The notes beneath the pieces were generated by a model. The model searched no databases. It was not told the origin of the DNA and saw only the letters and a list, made by a program, of their open reading frames with translations. Shown one piece after another: positions 1 to 5,577 of a stretch of DNA of 11,127 nt (the first letter of the stretch is position 1; every line of letters begins with the position of its first letter). The translations under genes and the position numbers were made by a program. The stretch is from Candidatus Nomurabacteria bacterium RIFCSPLOWO2_01_FULL_41_12 (GTDB taxonomy: Bacteria; Patescibacteriota; Minisyncoccia; Phycocordibacterales; UBA9973), in the NCBI GenBank assembly GCA_001787035.1, contig MFUY01000006.1, positions 1 through 11,127 of the forward strand. The letters are read 5' to 3'.

Positions 1-31
1 TTGAAAGGAATATAAGAGTTAGTTAAATAAA

Positions 32-71
32 AACAAACAAAAACACCCCATTCGGGGTATTTTTGTTTGTT
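32..71 (+). terminator. Intrinsic terminator of an upstream unit, possibly bidirectional
   Basis: An 18-bp stem with one C-A mismatch closes a 4-nt ATTC loop. Arms are 32-49 and 54-71, with CCCC/GGGG next to the loop and long A and T tracts at the outer ends. The A-rich left arm and T-rich right arm let it act as a terminator in either direction. It presumably ends the transcript of a gene to the left of the window. Its last bases overlap the -35 box of the next promoter, so one unit ends exactly where the next begins. Confidence 0.85.
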
Positions 72-98
72 GACAAGCAAGTTATTTTATGCTATAGT
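70..98 (+). promoter_or_regulatory. Sigma-70-type promoter of the small CxxCxGxG gene
   Basis: A perfect TTGACA (70-75) is followed after exactly 17 nt by TATAGT (93-98), five of six matches to TATAAT. Transcription should begin near 105, leaving a leader of about a dozen bases before the ATG at 117. This is the best promoter in the window together with the one at 1192-1220, and it drives a single small gene, not a housekeeping gene. Confidence 0.85.
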
Positions 99-116
99 CC
101 CAAATGGGGGGACAGC

Positions 117-338
117 ATGAAGAGAATCTCGGATATCCTTTTCATCCACGACAGGTTCGTGTATGAAAGAGGCGGCGCAGTACGCAAAGAGCACGAGGGC
201 AGAAAAAGAAACTGCCCGGAGTGCAAAGGCAAGGGGGAGTTCGCGGACTCCATCTCAATCAAGGGGGTTCTGATCATTACGGTGGGGTCCACCCTCATCC
301 TGGGGGTGCTGACGTACCTCAAGGTAATCCCCGGTTAA
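117..338 (+). CDS. Small membrane protein with a single DnaJ-like CxxCxGxG motif, unknown function
   Basis: The predicted protein has 73 residues. I chose the ATG at 117 because it lies a few bases behind a G-rich ribosome site (GGGGGGA, 106-112) and just downstream of the promoter at 70-98. A longer reading from TTG at 63 would start inside the promoter. Residues 1-32 are charged. Residues 33-40 read CPECKGKG, a perfect copy of the CxxCxGxG zinc-binding repeat of DnaJ, but only one copy is present where DnaJ has four. Residues about 48-68 form one hydrophobic helix, so the protein is probably anchored by its C-terminus with the cysteine motif in the cytoplasm. A lone pair of cysteines could bind metal by dimerising; that is inference. 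Base use is richer in GC than in trmD behind it. I recognise no family; function unknown. Confidence 0.65.
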   Translation: MKRISDILFIHDRFVYERGGAVRKEHEGRKRNCPECKGKGEFADSISIKGVLIITVGSTLILGVLTYLKVIPG

Positions 339-369
339 CGAGCAGAGCCGGGAGTCTCACAATACTCCC
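330..369 (+). other. Two overlapping alternative stem-loops after the small gene
   Basis: One stem pairs CCCGG (330-334) with CCGGG (348-352) across the stop codon. A second pairs GGGAGT (350-355) with ACTCCC (364-369). They share bases 350-352, so in full they exclude one another. They could be part of the 3' end structure of the small gene's mRNA. Either may be chance. Confidence 0.3.
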
Positions 370-375
370 ACCATC

Positions 376-408
376 TGGCCAGCTTTACCTTAAAGGTAAA
401 GCTGGCCA
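376..408 (+). terminator. Strong perfect hairpin between the small gene and trmD, probable terminator
   Basis: This is a perfect 16-bp inverted repeat, TGGCCAGCTTTACCTT (376-391) against its exact complement (393-408), with one central base. As RNA it would form about 14 bp with a short A/T loop. It lies 38 bases behind the stop of the small gene and 38 before the trmD start. The T-tract behind it is poor (TCACTACTTTTACC), so it is not a textbook intrinsic terminator. It could instead protect the 3' end of the mRNA or be a DNA element. Confidence 0.5.
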
Positions 409-429
409 TCACTACTTTTACCAGATCTA

Positions 430-438
430 TGTTATAAA
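430..438 (+). promoter_or_regulatory. Extended -10 element for trmD, suggesting a leaderless transcript
   Basis: TGTTATAAA fits the extended -10 pattern TGnTATAAT with one mismatch. No convincing -35 lies 17 nt upstream (CACTAC). The trmD ATG begins 7 nt after the box, so the expected transcription start falls on or next to the start codon. This fits the absence of any Shine-Dalgarno before trmD. The call rests on one short motif in AT-rich DNA. Confidence 0.4.
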
Positions 439-445
439 TATACTT

Positions 446-1174
446 ATGCGTTTTCATATAATTACAATTTTTCCCGAGATGTTTGATTCTTATTTAAAAG
501 AGTCTATTATCGGGCGGGCGTTAAAGAATAAATATATTTCAATAAAATTTTATAATCCTCGCGACTTTATAAAAGCACCCAAAGTGAATAAGAATAATTA
601 CAGGCCAGTGGATGATCGGCCTTACGGCGGAGGCCCGGGTATGGTGATGCGGGCGGAACCGATATTAAAAGCTATTGAGAAAGCACTTGCCAATATCAGA
701 AAAAGTAAAAAAACGAAGCCGAAGGCGAAGTCCCGTAGCGAGCTCCGCTCTGCTACTGGGATTATCCTATTCTCTCCGTCTGGCAAGAAATTTACGACTG
801 CGTATGCTAAAGGGGCAGTAAAAAAATATACAGACATTATTTTAATCTCCGGCCGCTATGAAGGCATAGACGCACGAGTGGGGAAAATTATTAAAAATTG
901 GAAATTAGAAATTGAAAATTTGTCTATTGGGGACTATGTATTAACCGGCGGAGAATTGCCGGCGATGGTTTTGATAGACTGCATTTCCAGGCAGATTCCG
1001 GGAGTTTTAGGCAAATATGAATCACTTGAAGAAGAGAGAGTCTCAAGTAGCGTTGTTTACACCCGTCCAGAAGTTTTGAAGCATAAAGGAAAAAATTACA
1101 GAGTTCCAAAGGTTCTGCTTTCCGGCAATCACAAAAAGATAGATGAGTGGAAGAAAAAACAAAAGACGGGATAA
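446..1174 (+). CDS. trmD: tRNA (guanine-N1)-methyltransferase TrmD
   Basis: TrmD uses S-adenosylmethionine to methylate N1 of G37 next to the anticodon of tRNAs, which prevents +1 frameshifts. It is a cytoplasmic dimer of the knotted SPOUT class. The 242-aa protein shows DDRPYGGGPGM (56-66), SGRYEGID (135-142), SIGDYVLTGGELP (160-172), then IPGVLG and YTRPEV. The ATG at 446 starts the conserved N-terminus (MRFHIITIFPEMF); the frame is open further upstream but that part resembles nothing in TrmD. Three oddities stand out. Residues about 86-105 form a basic loop roughly 16 aa longer than in E. coli TrmD, part of it encoded by a palindrome. The catalytic Asp169 position of the family appears to be Glu197. 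The protein ends shortly after LSGNH, without the last 40 or so residues of E. coli TrmD. The usual ribosomal neighbours rpsP and rplS are not next to it. Confidence 0.95.
   Translation: MRFHIITIFPEMFDSYLKESIIGRALKNKYISIKFYNPRDFIKAPKVNKNNYRPVDDRPYGGGPGMVMRAEPILKAIEKALANIRKSKKTKPKAKSRSELRSATGIILFSPSGKKFTTAYAKGAVKKYTDIILISGRYEGIDARVGKIIKNWKLEIENLSIGDYVLTGGELPAMVLIDCISRQIPGVLGKYESLEEERVSSSVVYTRPEVLKHKGKNYRVPKVLLSGNHKKIDEWKKKQKTG
731..761 (+). repeat. Palindromic element in frame inside trmD
   Basis: TCCC-GTAGC-GAGC (731-743) pairs with GCTC-GCTAC-GGGA (747-761, with single extra T bases at 751 and 757), leaving a 3-base loop. That is 13 bp with two 1-nt bulges. It encodes residues 96-105, SRSELRSATG, inside a lysine-rich surface loop that ordinary TrmD proteins lack. 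The position recalls the palindromic elements inserted in frame in Rickettsia genes. Whether it is a dispersed family here cannot be seen from one copy. Confidence 0.5.
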
Positions 1175-1191
1175 GAATCCACTTTTTTGAT

Positions 1192-1220
1192 TTGACTAAT
1201 AATTAGTTATTGGGTATGGT
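1192..1220 (+). promoter_or_regulatory. Sigma-70-type promoter of the GC-rich orphan gene
   Basis: TTGACT (1192-1197) and TATGGT (1215-1220) are separated by exactly 17 nt, each one or two bases from consensus. The promoter starts 18 bases after the trmD stop codon. Transcription should begin about 10 bases before the ATG at 1238, just in front of a strong ribosome site. Confidence 0.75.
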
Positions 1221-1226
1221 ATGGAT

Positions 1227-1233
1227 AGGGAGG
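1227..1233 (+). promoter_or_regulatory. Strong Shine-Dalgarno of the orphan gene
   Basis: AGGGAGG lies 4 nt before the ATG at 1238. It decides the start, because other starts in the same stretch lack such a site. It is the clearest ribosome binding site in the window; trmD, rpoB, dinD, rpoC and dnaG have none. Confidence 0.85.
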
Positions 1234-1237
1234 ACAC

Positions 1238-1588
1238 ATGCACATCTCATTTCACGGTCCGCACGCAAGAGCGCTACGGGAAGAAATCGACGTGGCGTTG
1301 AGGGTAGCTGGCGGGGAGAAGAAGGGGACTCGTCTCACACGGAGAAGTTTGTTCGACAGCGCCACGTATTACGTGGTGAATCGGCGCACTTTCGGTGAGG
1401 TGCGTATCGACATGATTCGTCGCATCGAAGAAGCGACGACGTTGCCTGACGGCACGGCAACAGTGTCGGACGATGCGTGCGAGATCTTTGCGAGTCGGGT
1501 GGCAACAGCCGTAATCGGTTGCGCGCGTGCGTGCGGGGTTGGACGGTCGATGCCGTCTTGGTTGCCTCCGCTGGAGTTTCAGCAGTAG
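1238..1588 (+). CDS. GC-rich orphan gene, 116-aa protein of unknown function
   Basis: I do not recognise the protein. It has 116 residues, is mostly polar with many Arg and Glu, and has no signal peptide or membrane segment. Helices look likely around 10-25, 53-67 and 78-98. Three cysteines (81, 95, 99) fall in the C-terminal half, followed by a proline-rich tail. The start is fixed by the Shine-Dalgarno at 1227-1233. The gene forms a closed expression unit: promoter 1192-1220, ribosome site, coding region, hairpin terminator 1610-1640. Its codons favour G and C in third positions (GCG, CGC, ACG, GTG), very unlike trmD and rpoB on either side, so recent transfer or a different selective regime is plausible. 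A reading frame on the opposite strand (1274-1630) overlaps it, but has no comparable expression signals. Confidence 0.7.
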   Translation: MHISFHGPHARALREEIDVALRVAGGEKKGTRLTRRSLFDSATYYVVNRRTFGEVRIDMIRRIEEATTLPDGTATVSDDACEIFASRVATAVIGCARACGVGRSMPSWLPPLEFQQ

Positions 1589-1609
1589 ACCAATCGGGCG
1601 GTCGAGGTT

Positions 1610-1650
1610 AGGCGGCAACATCGTCGTCACCCGGCCGCCTTTCCTTTTAT
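1610..1650 (+). terminator. Intrinsic terminator of the orphan gene
   Basis: AGGCGGC (1610-1616) pairs with GCCGCCT (1634-1640) over a 17-nt loop, followed at once by a pyrimidine tract TTCCTTTTAT. The GC-rich stem and T-rich tail, 21 bases behind the stop codon, fit a rho-independent terminator. The loop is long, so efficiency is uncertain. Confidence 0.6.
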
Positions 1651-1664
1651 CCCCAACTTAATAG

Positions 1665-1693
1665 TTGACAACAAATTTATAATAGAGTAGGCT
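1665..1693 (+). promoter_or_regulatory. Candidate promoter region of the rpoB operon
   Basis: A perfect TTGACA (1665-1670) and a perfect TATAAT (1678-1683) are both present but only 7 nt apart, so they cannot work as one pair. TTGACA with a 17-nt spacer meets TAGGCT (1688-1693), a weak -10. TATAAT with 17 nt meets AACTTA (1655-1660), a weak -35. The operon promoter is probably here, but I cannot say which pair is used. A start from either gives a leader of roughly 80-90 nt. Confidence 0.45.
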
Positions 1694-1699
1694 ACTCTA
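1683..1699. promoter_or_regulatory. Operator-like palindrome at the rpoB promoter
   Basis: TAGAGTAG (1683-1690) and CTACTCTA (1692-1699) are exact inverted repeats around one central base. The site touches the last base of TATAAT (1678-1683), overlaps the expected transcription start, and would suit a dimeric regulator. As RNA it could also form an 8-bp stem only with a strained loop, so a DNA site is more likely. Confidence 0.4.
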
Positions 1700-1741
1700 G
1701 ATTCATTGATTGAGTATCGGATGCAATCTCCTTAATTATTA

Positions 1742-1773
1742 TAAGCCGGCTTAAAGCCATTTTGGCCTTTTTT
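1742..1773 (+). promoter_or_regulatory. Palindrome and terminator-like hairpin just before rpoB, possible attenuator
   Basis: TAAGCCGGCTTA (1742-1753) is a perfect palindrome. Immediately after it, AAAGCCA (1753-1759) can pair with TGGCCTT (1763-1769) with one A-C mismatch, followed by a run of T (1768-1773). The run ends 5 bases before the rpoB ATG. A weak hairpin plus T-run inside the leader is the layout of an attenuator. The stem is short, so this is a suggestion only. Confidence 0.3.
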
Positions 1774-1778
1774 AATTT

Positions 1779-4700
1779 ATGCATACGATAGCAAAACGCC
1801 CGAAGAAGTATTTTTCAAGATACAAGAAACCCCTGGTGGAGTTTCCGAATTTAATTGAAGCCCAAGTCAAGAGTTTTAAATGGCTAGTAGAGCAGGGTAT
1901 CGGGGAGGTCTTTAAAGAATTTTCTCCGATTGCAGACTATTCAGCAAAGAAATTCCAGCTTGAATTCACTTCTTTTTCTCTCTCCGAATCCAAGCACGAC
2001 GAGAGTTACAGTAAAATAAACAAGCTTTCATATCACGGGCTGCTCAAGGCGCGGGTAAAGTTAACAAATAAAATTTTAGGCACTATGAAGGAGCAGGAGA
2101 TTTTCATGTCGGAATTTCCCCTAATGACTTCACACGGGACTTTTATTATCAACGGCGTGGAGCGCGTCATCGTGCCGCAGCTGGCGCGAAGCTTCGGAGT
2201 TTTCTTTACAGAGTCCGAGAGCAAGGGTAACAAATATTTTGGAGCTAAAATTATCCCGGCTCGGGGAGTTTGGATTGAGATAGAGTCCGAGTCTGACGGA
2301 GCGATATACATAAGAATAGATAAAAAGAGAAAATTTCCCGCTACCGCGCTCCTGCGCGCTATGGGTTACGAAAACAACGAGGCTATACTCAAGGCTTTTA
2401 AGAGTTCGTCTAGTCTGGATCCGATGTTTGAAGAAACAATAAAAATTTGTTTGGCTAAAGACGGGCTAAAAACTCTCAATGACTCTTATGTTGAAGTTTA
2501 CAAGCGCCTCCGAGATGGGGACATGGCGACAGCGGAGAACGCCAAAGAATTCATCAACTCTTTGTTTACCCCAGAACGATATGACCTTTCTCCTGTGGGT
2601 CGTTTCAGGTTTAACCAGCGATTTTTAAAGCCCATGGACGAGGCCGCACTTGCCCGCCGGACTATTTCCAAAGAAGATTTGGCAACTGTTATTGCCCATA
2701 TTATTACCCTAAACAATACCCCGGGGAGTAAGTCGGACGACATAGACCATTTGGGCCAGAGGCGCGTGCGTTTCGTCGGCGAAATACTCCAGCAAAAAGT
2801 CCGCACCGGCATGATGCAAATCAAAAGAAATATTCAGGACCGCATGTCTATTATTGATGTGGACACAGCGCTGCCGATTCACATTATCAATCAGCGTCCG
2901 CTCCAAGCCCGCATCAAAGAATTTTTCACCACTAACCAGCTTTCGCAGTTTATGGCGCAAGAAAATGTGCTCTATGAGATAGAACACTTGCGCACTCTCT
3001 CAGCGCTCGGACCTGGAGGGCTTACGCGCGAGCGCGCAGGCTTGGAAGTTCGAGACGTTCATCCCTCCCACTATGGAAGAGTTTGCCCTATCCACACGCC
3101 GGAAGGTCCGAACATCGGACTTATTCTGCATCTTTCCACCTACGCCAAGATAAATGAATTTGGCATCATTGAAACTCCGTACGTCAAAGTAAAAAATGGC
3201 AAGATTACGGGCGAAATCACATATTTGAACGCGCTTGAAGAAGAAAAATATAATATTGCGCATGCCGGAATTCCTTATGACATCCATGGAAAAATAACCG
3301 AAGAAAAAGTAGAAGCCAGAATCAAGACAGAGCCGGGCGCGGTATCTCGCAATGAAGTTGATTTTATCGATGTTGCCCCAAATCAGGCTTTCTCCATAGC
3401 AACTTCCATGATTCCTTTCCTGGAACACAATAACGCCAACCGTGCCTTGATGGGCAGCAACATGCAGAAACAGGCCGTGCCTTGCGTTTTACCTGAAGCG
3501 CCACTTGTCGCAACTGGAATGGAGGAACTGGCATCGAGGGACGTAGGCAGAATGGTCATAGCAGAAGAGGATGGCATTGTTTCTTATTTGGATGCAAAAA
3601 AAATAGTCATTAAGGGAAAAACGGAGAAAAATCCCGAGAAAACTTACAACCTCATTAATTTTATGAGGAATAACAACTTTGCTGTCTTCCACCAGCGCCC
3701 GCTCGTAAACGTCGGCGATAAAGTAAAAAAGGGAGACGTGCTGGCGGATACCTCAAGCACTGTGGGCGGGCAGATTTCACTAGGGCAGAATATTTTCGTG
3801 GCTTTTTTATCTTGGTCCGGGTCAACTTACGAAGATGCGATAATTGTTTCCGAGCGTTTGGTGAAAAAGAGCAAATTTACCAGCGTGTATGTTGAGGAAT
3901 TTACTTGCGTAGTCCGCGACACTAAACTGGGTCCGGAAATTACCACTCGCGATATACCGAATGTCGGAGAACTCAAACTCAAAGACCTAGACGAAGACGG
4001 AGTTGTCCGCATCGGGGCGGAAGTCAGGGAGAACGACATTTTAGTCGGTAAAATCACTCCAAAGGGTGAGACGGAGCTTACTCCCGAAGAGCGTTTATTG
4101 CGTTCAATTTTTGCCGAAAAAGCGCGCGATGTCAAGGACACTTCGCTCCGCATGGAGCATGGCAAGCGTGGTCGTATCATTACTGTAAAAGTTTTTTCCC
4201 GCGACCTCGGGCATATGCTTGAGGCGGGGATTATTAAGAAAATTGTGATTGAAGTAGCGCAAATCAGGAATATTTCAGTTGGAGACAAGCTCTCCGGTAG
4301 GCACGGAAACAAGGGAGTTATTTCCACAATTCTTCCGGAGGAAGACATGCCATATACTATGGATGGCACGCCGATTGATATCATACTCTCACCGCTCGGT
4401 GTTCCTTCACGTATGAACCTGGGACAAATTTTAGAAATGCATCTTGGTATGGCTGCCAACAGCTTGGGGTATCAGGCTATTGTTCCGCCCTTTTTGGGAG
4501 CGAAGCACGAAGAAATCAAAGAAGAATTGAAAAAAGCCGGATTTCCGGAAAATGGAAAATTAAAACTTTTTGACGGACGCACTGGAGAAGCTTTTGAGCA
4601 AGATGTTGCTGTCGGCTATATGTATATGCTGAAGCTGCACCATATGGTGGAAGATAAGATTCACATGCGTTCAATCGGACCTTACTCACTCATTACCCAG

Positions 4701-4970
4701 CAGCCTTTGGGCGGCAAAGCCCAGGGTGGCGGACAGAGATTTGGAGAAATGGAAGTCTGGGCACTCGAGGGCTATGGTGCGGCTTATACATTGCGCGAAA
4801 TGCTTACTATCAAGTCGGACGACATACTCGGCCGATCCGCGACCTTTGATTCCATTATTAAAAATGAGAAGATCAGACCGCCGAATTCTCCAGCGTCATT
4901 TAATGTGCTCTTAAATTACCTGCGTGGTCTGGCGCTTGATGTGAACTTGAAAAAGGGAGAAGACAAATAA
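1779..4970 (+). CDS. rpoB: DNA-directed RNA polymerase subunit beta
   Basis: RpoB forms one jaw of RNA polymerase and, with RpoC, the active-site cleft. At 1063 aa it is much shorter than the 1342 aa of E. coli, as expected for a lineage lacking the large lineage-specific insertions. Landmarks are the rifampicin region (388-410), GGLTRERAG (413-421), GDKLSGRHGNKG (835-846) with the two active-site lysines K837 and K845, and the C-terminal GGGQRFGEMEVW (983-994). The start at 1779 gives a proper N-terminus leading into a conserved PNLIEAQ motif; no Shine-Dalgarno precedes it. The rifampicin pocket carries A393, Y399 and T406 where E. coli has Asp516, Ser522 and Arg529. rpoC does not follow directly: two other genes intervene, the first starting 1 nt after the stop. 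Confidence 0.98.
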   Translation: MHTIAKRPKKYFSRYKKPLVEFPNLIEAQVKSFKWLVEQGIGEVFKEFSPIADYSAKKFQLEFTSFSLSESKHDESYSKINKLSYHGLLKARVKLTNKILGTMKEQEIFMSEFPLMTSHGTFIINGVERVIVPQLARSFGVFFTESESKGNKYFGAKIIPARGVWIEIESESDGAIYIRIDKKRKFPATALLRAMGYENNEAILKAFKSSSSLDPMFEETIKICLAKDGLKTLNDSYVEVYKRLRDGDMATAENAKEFINSLFTPERYDLSPVGRFRFNQRFLKPMDEAALARRTISKEDLATVIAHIITLNNTPGSKSDDIDHLGQRRVRFVGEILQQKVRTGMMQIKRNIQDRMSIIDVDTALPIHIINQRPLQARIKEFFTTNQLSQFMAQENVLYEIEHLRTLSALGPGGLTRERAGLEVRDVHPSHYGRVCPIHTPEGPNIGLILHLSTYAKINEFGIIETPYVKVKNGKITGEITYLNALEEEKYNIAHAGIPYDIHGKITEEKVEARIKTEPGAVSRNEVDFIDVAPNQAFSIATSMIPFLEHNNANRALMGSNMQKQAVPCVLPEAPLVATGMEELASRDVGRMVIAEEDGIVSYLDAKKIVIKGKTEKNPEKTYNLINFMRNNNFAVFHQRPLVNVGDKVKKGDVLADTSSTVGGQISLGQNIFVAFLSWSGSTYEDAIIVSERLVKKSKFTSVYVEEFTCVVRDTKLGPEITTRDIPNVGELKLKDLDEDGVVRIGAEVRENDILVGKITPKGETELTPEERLLRSIFAEKARDVKDTSLRMEHGKRGRIITVKVFSRDLGHMLEAGIIKKIVIEVAQIRNISVGDKLSGRHGNKGVISTILPEEDMPYTMDGTPIDIILSPLGVPSRMNLGQILEMHLGMAANSLGYQAIVPPFLGAKHEEIKEELKKAGFPENGKLKLFDGRTGEAFEQDVAVGYMYMLKLHHMVEDKIHMRSIGPYSLITQQPLGGKAQGGGQRFGEMEVWALEGYGAAYTLREMLTIKSDDILGRSATFDSIIKNEKIRPPNSPASFNVLLNYLRGLALDVNLKKGEDK

Positions 4971-4971
4971 A

Positions 4972-5556
4972 ATGAAAAATAAGGAAAAAGATTTTGCAAG
5001 TGTTCTTATAGTAATTGTAGTCGTTATTATTTTGGGTGTTACTGGGTATTTTACTTGGCTTAAAAAATCAAACAGAAACACTCCCAAGTCTTTGCCTTCT
5101 GCAGTTTTGCAAGTTGATATTTCAAATTGGAAAACTTACACGAATACTAAATATGGATTTGAATTCAATTACCCTGACAACTTTAAAGTCATATTAGATG
5201 AAGATACTAGTCATGAGGATTTTGCAGTCTACACTATCAAATTATATGATTCAAAGACTAAAGCACATATTGAGGTTGATCTGACTAATAACAAATTTGA
5301 TATTTCTAATATGAAAACCTTTGCTCCGACGGGTAATGTAAATGCTCCTGAAAAAATGGCATTTAATCAAAATATATTTTATTATTATGGACCTGGCGGC
5401 GGAGGCGTATATTATCCTGATCGCTATTTATATGATTATAAAGGTAGAATCTTAGAATTTGTTTTCGCTGGACCTTGGGAGAACGACAAAACACCTTCAG
5501 CGCAAACTAAGCAGATTGAGAAAGAAATGTTAAATTCATTTAAGCTTATAAAGTAA
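4972..5556 (+). CDS. Membrane-anchored PsbP-like hypothetical protein
   Basis: The 194-aa protein begins with a short lysine-rich cytoplasmic stretch, one strongly hydrophobic helix (about residues 9-30), and a lysine-rich end of the helix. A polar linker leads to an outside domain from about residue 50. That domain begins with YTNTKYGFEFNYPDNF, the opening signature of PsbP-like domains that are frequent in surface proteins of candidate phyla radiation bacteria, and ends with a typical amphipathic helix (EKEMLNSFKLI). A glycine-rich turn GPGGGG falls in the middle. There is no lipobox cysteine, so it is probably held by the uncleaved helix. It starts 1 nt after the rpoB stop, so its translation is probably coupled to rpoB; a GGGAG sequence inside the rpoB end is rather far away. 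Codons are more AT-rich than in rpoB. The function is unknown. Confidence 0.8.
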   Translation: MKNKEKDFASVLIVIVVVIILGVTGYFTWLKKSNRNTPKSLPSAVLQVDISNWKTYTNTKYGFEFNYPDNFKVILDEDTSHEDFAVYTIKLYDSKTKAHIEVDLTNNKFDISNMKTFAPTGNVNAPEKMAFNQNIFYYYGPGGGGVYYPDRYLYDYKGRILEFVFAGPWENDKTPSAQTKQIEKEMLNSFKLIK

Positions 5557-5577
5557 ATTTTTTGAGAAATTAAAATC

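Noticed and set aside
3..26. Possible C-terminus of an upstream gene (eight codons ending in TAA at 24-26)
   Set aside because: Too short to recognise; another frame is equally possible, although the terminator behind it implies some upstream gene.
221..445. N-terminal extension of TrmD by 75 residues
   Set aside because: The extension crosses the small gene in another frame and the 376-408 palindrome; conserved TrmD sequence begins exactly at the ATG at 446.
1362..1376. Small inverted repeat CCACGT-ATT-ACGTGG in the orphan gene
   Set aside because: Six-base arms in GC-rich coding DNA are expected by chance.
1274..1630. 118-aa reading frame on the minus strand opposite the orphan gene
   Set aside because: It has no matching promoter or ribosome site and would run opposite to a unit with full expression signals; GC-rich DNA readily gives long shadow frames.
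1606..1640. Integron attC-like site (GTTAGGC at 1606-1612) at the end of the GC-rich cassette
   Set aside because: The partner RYYYAAC core is not present in the needed arrangement and there is no integrase; the sequence is better explained as the terminator.
3827..4459. 210-aa minus-strand frame inside rpoB
   Set aside because: Serine-rich shadow of the conserved RpoB coding strand with no features of its own.
5460..5577. SOS/LexA box before dinD
   Set aside because: Neither the GAAC-N4-GTTC nor the CTGT-N8-ACAG form is present in this stretch.
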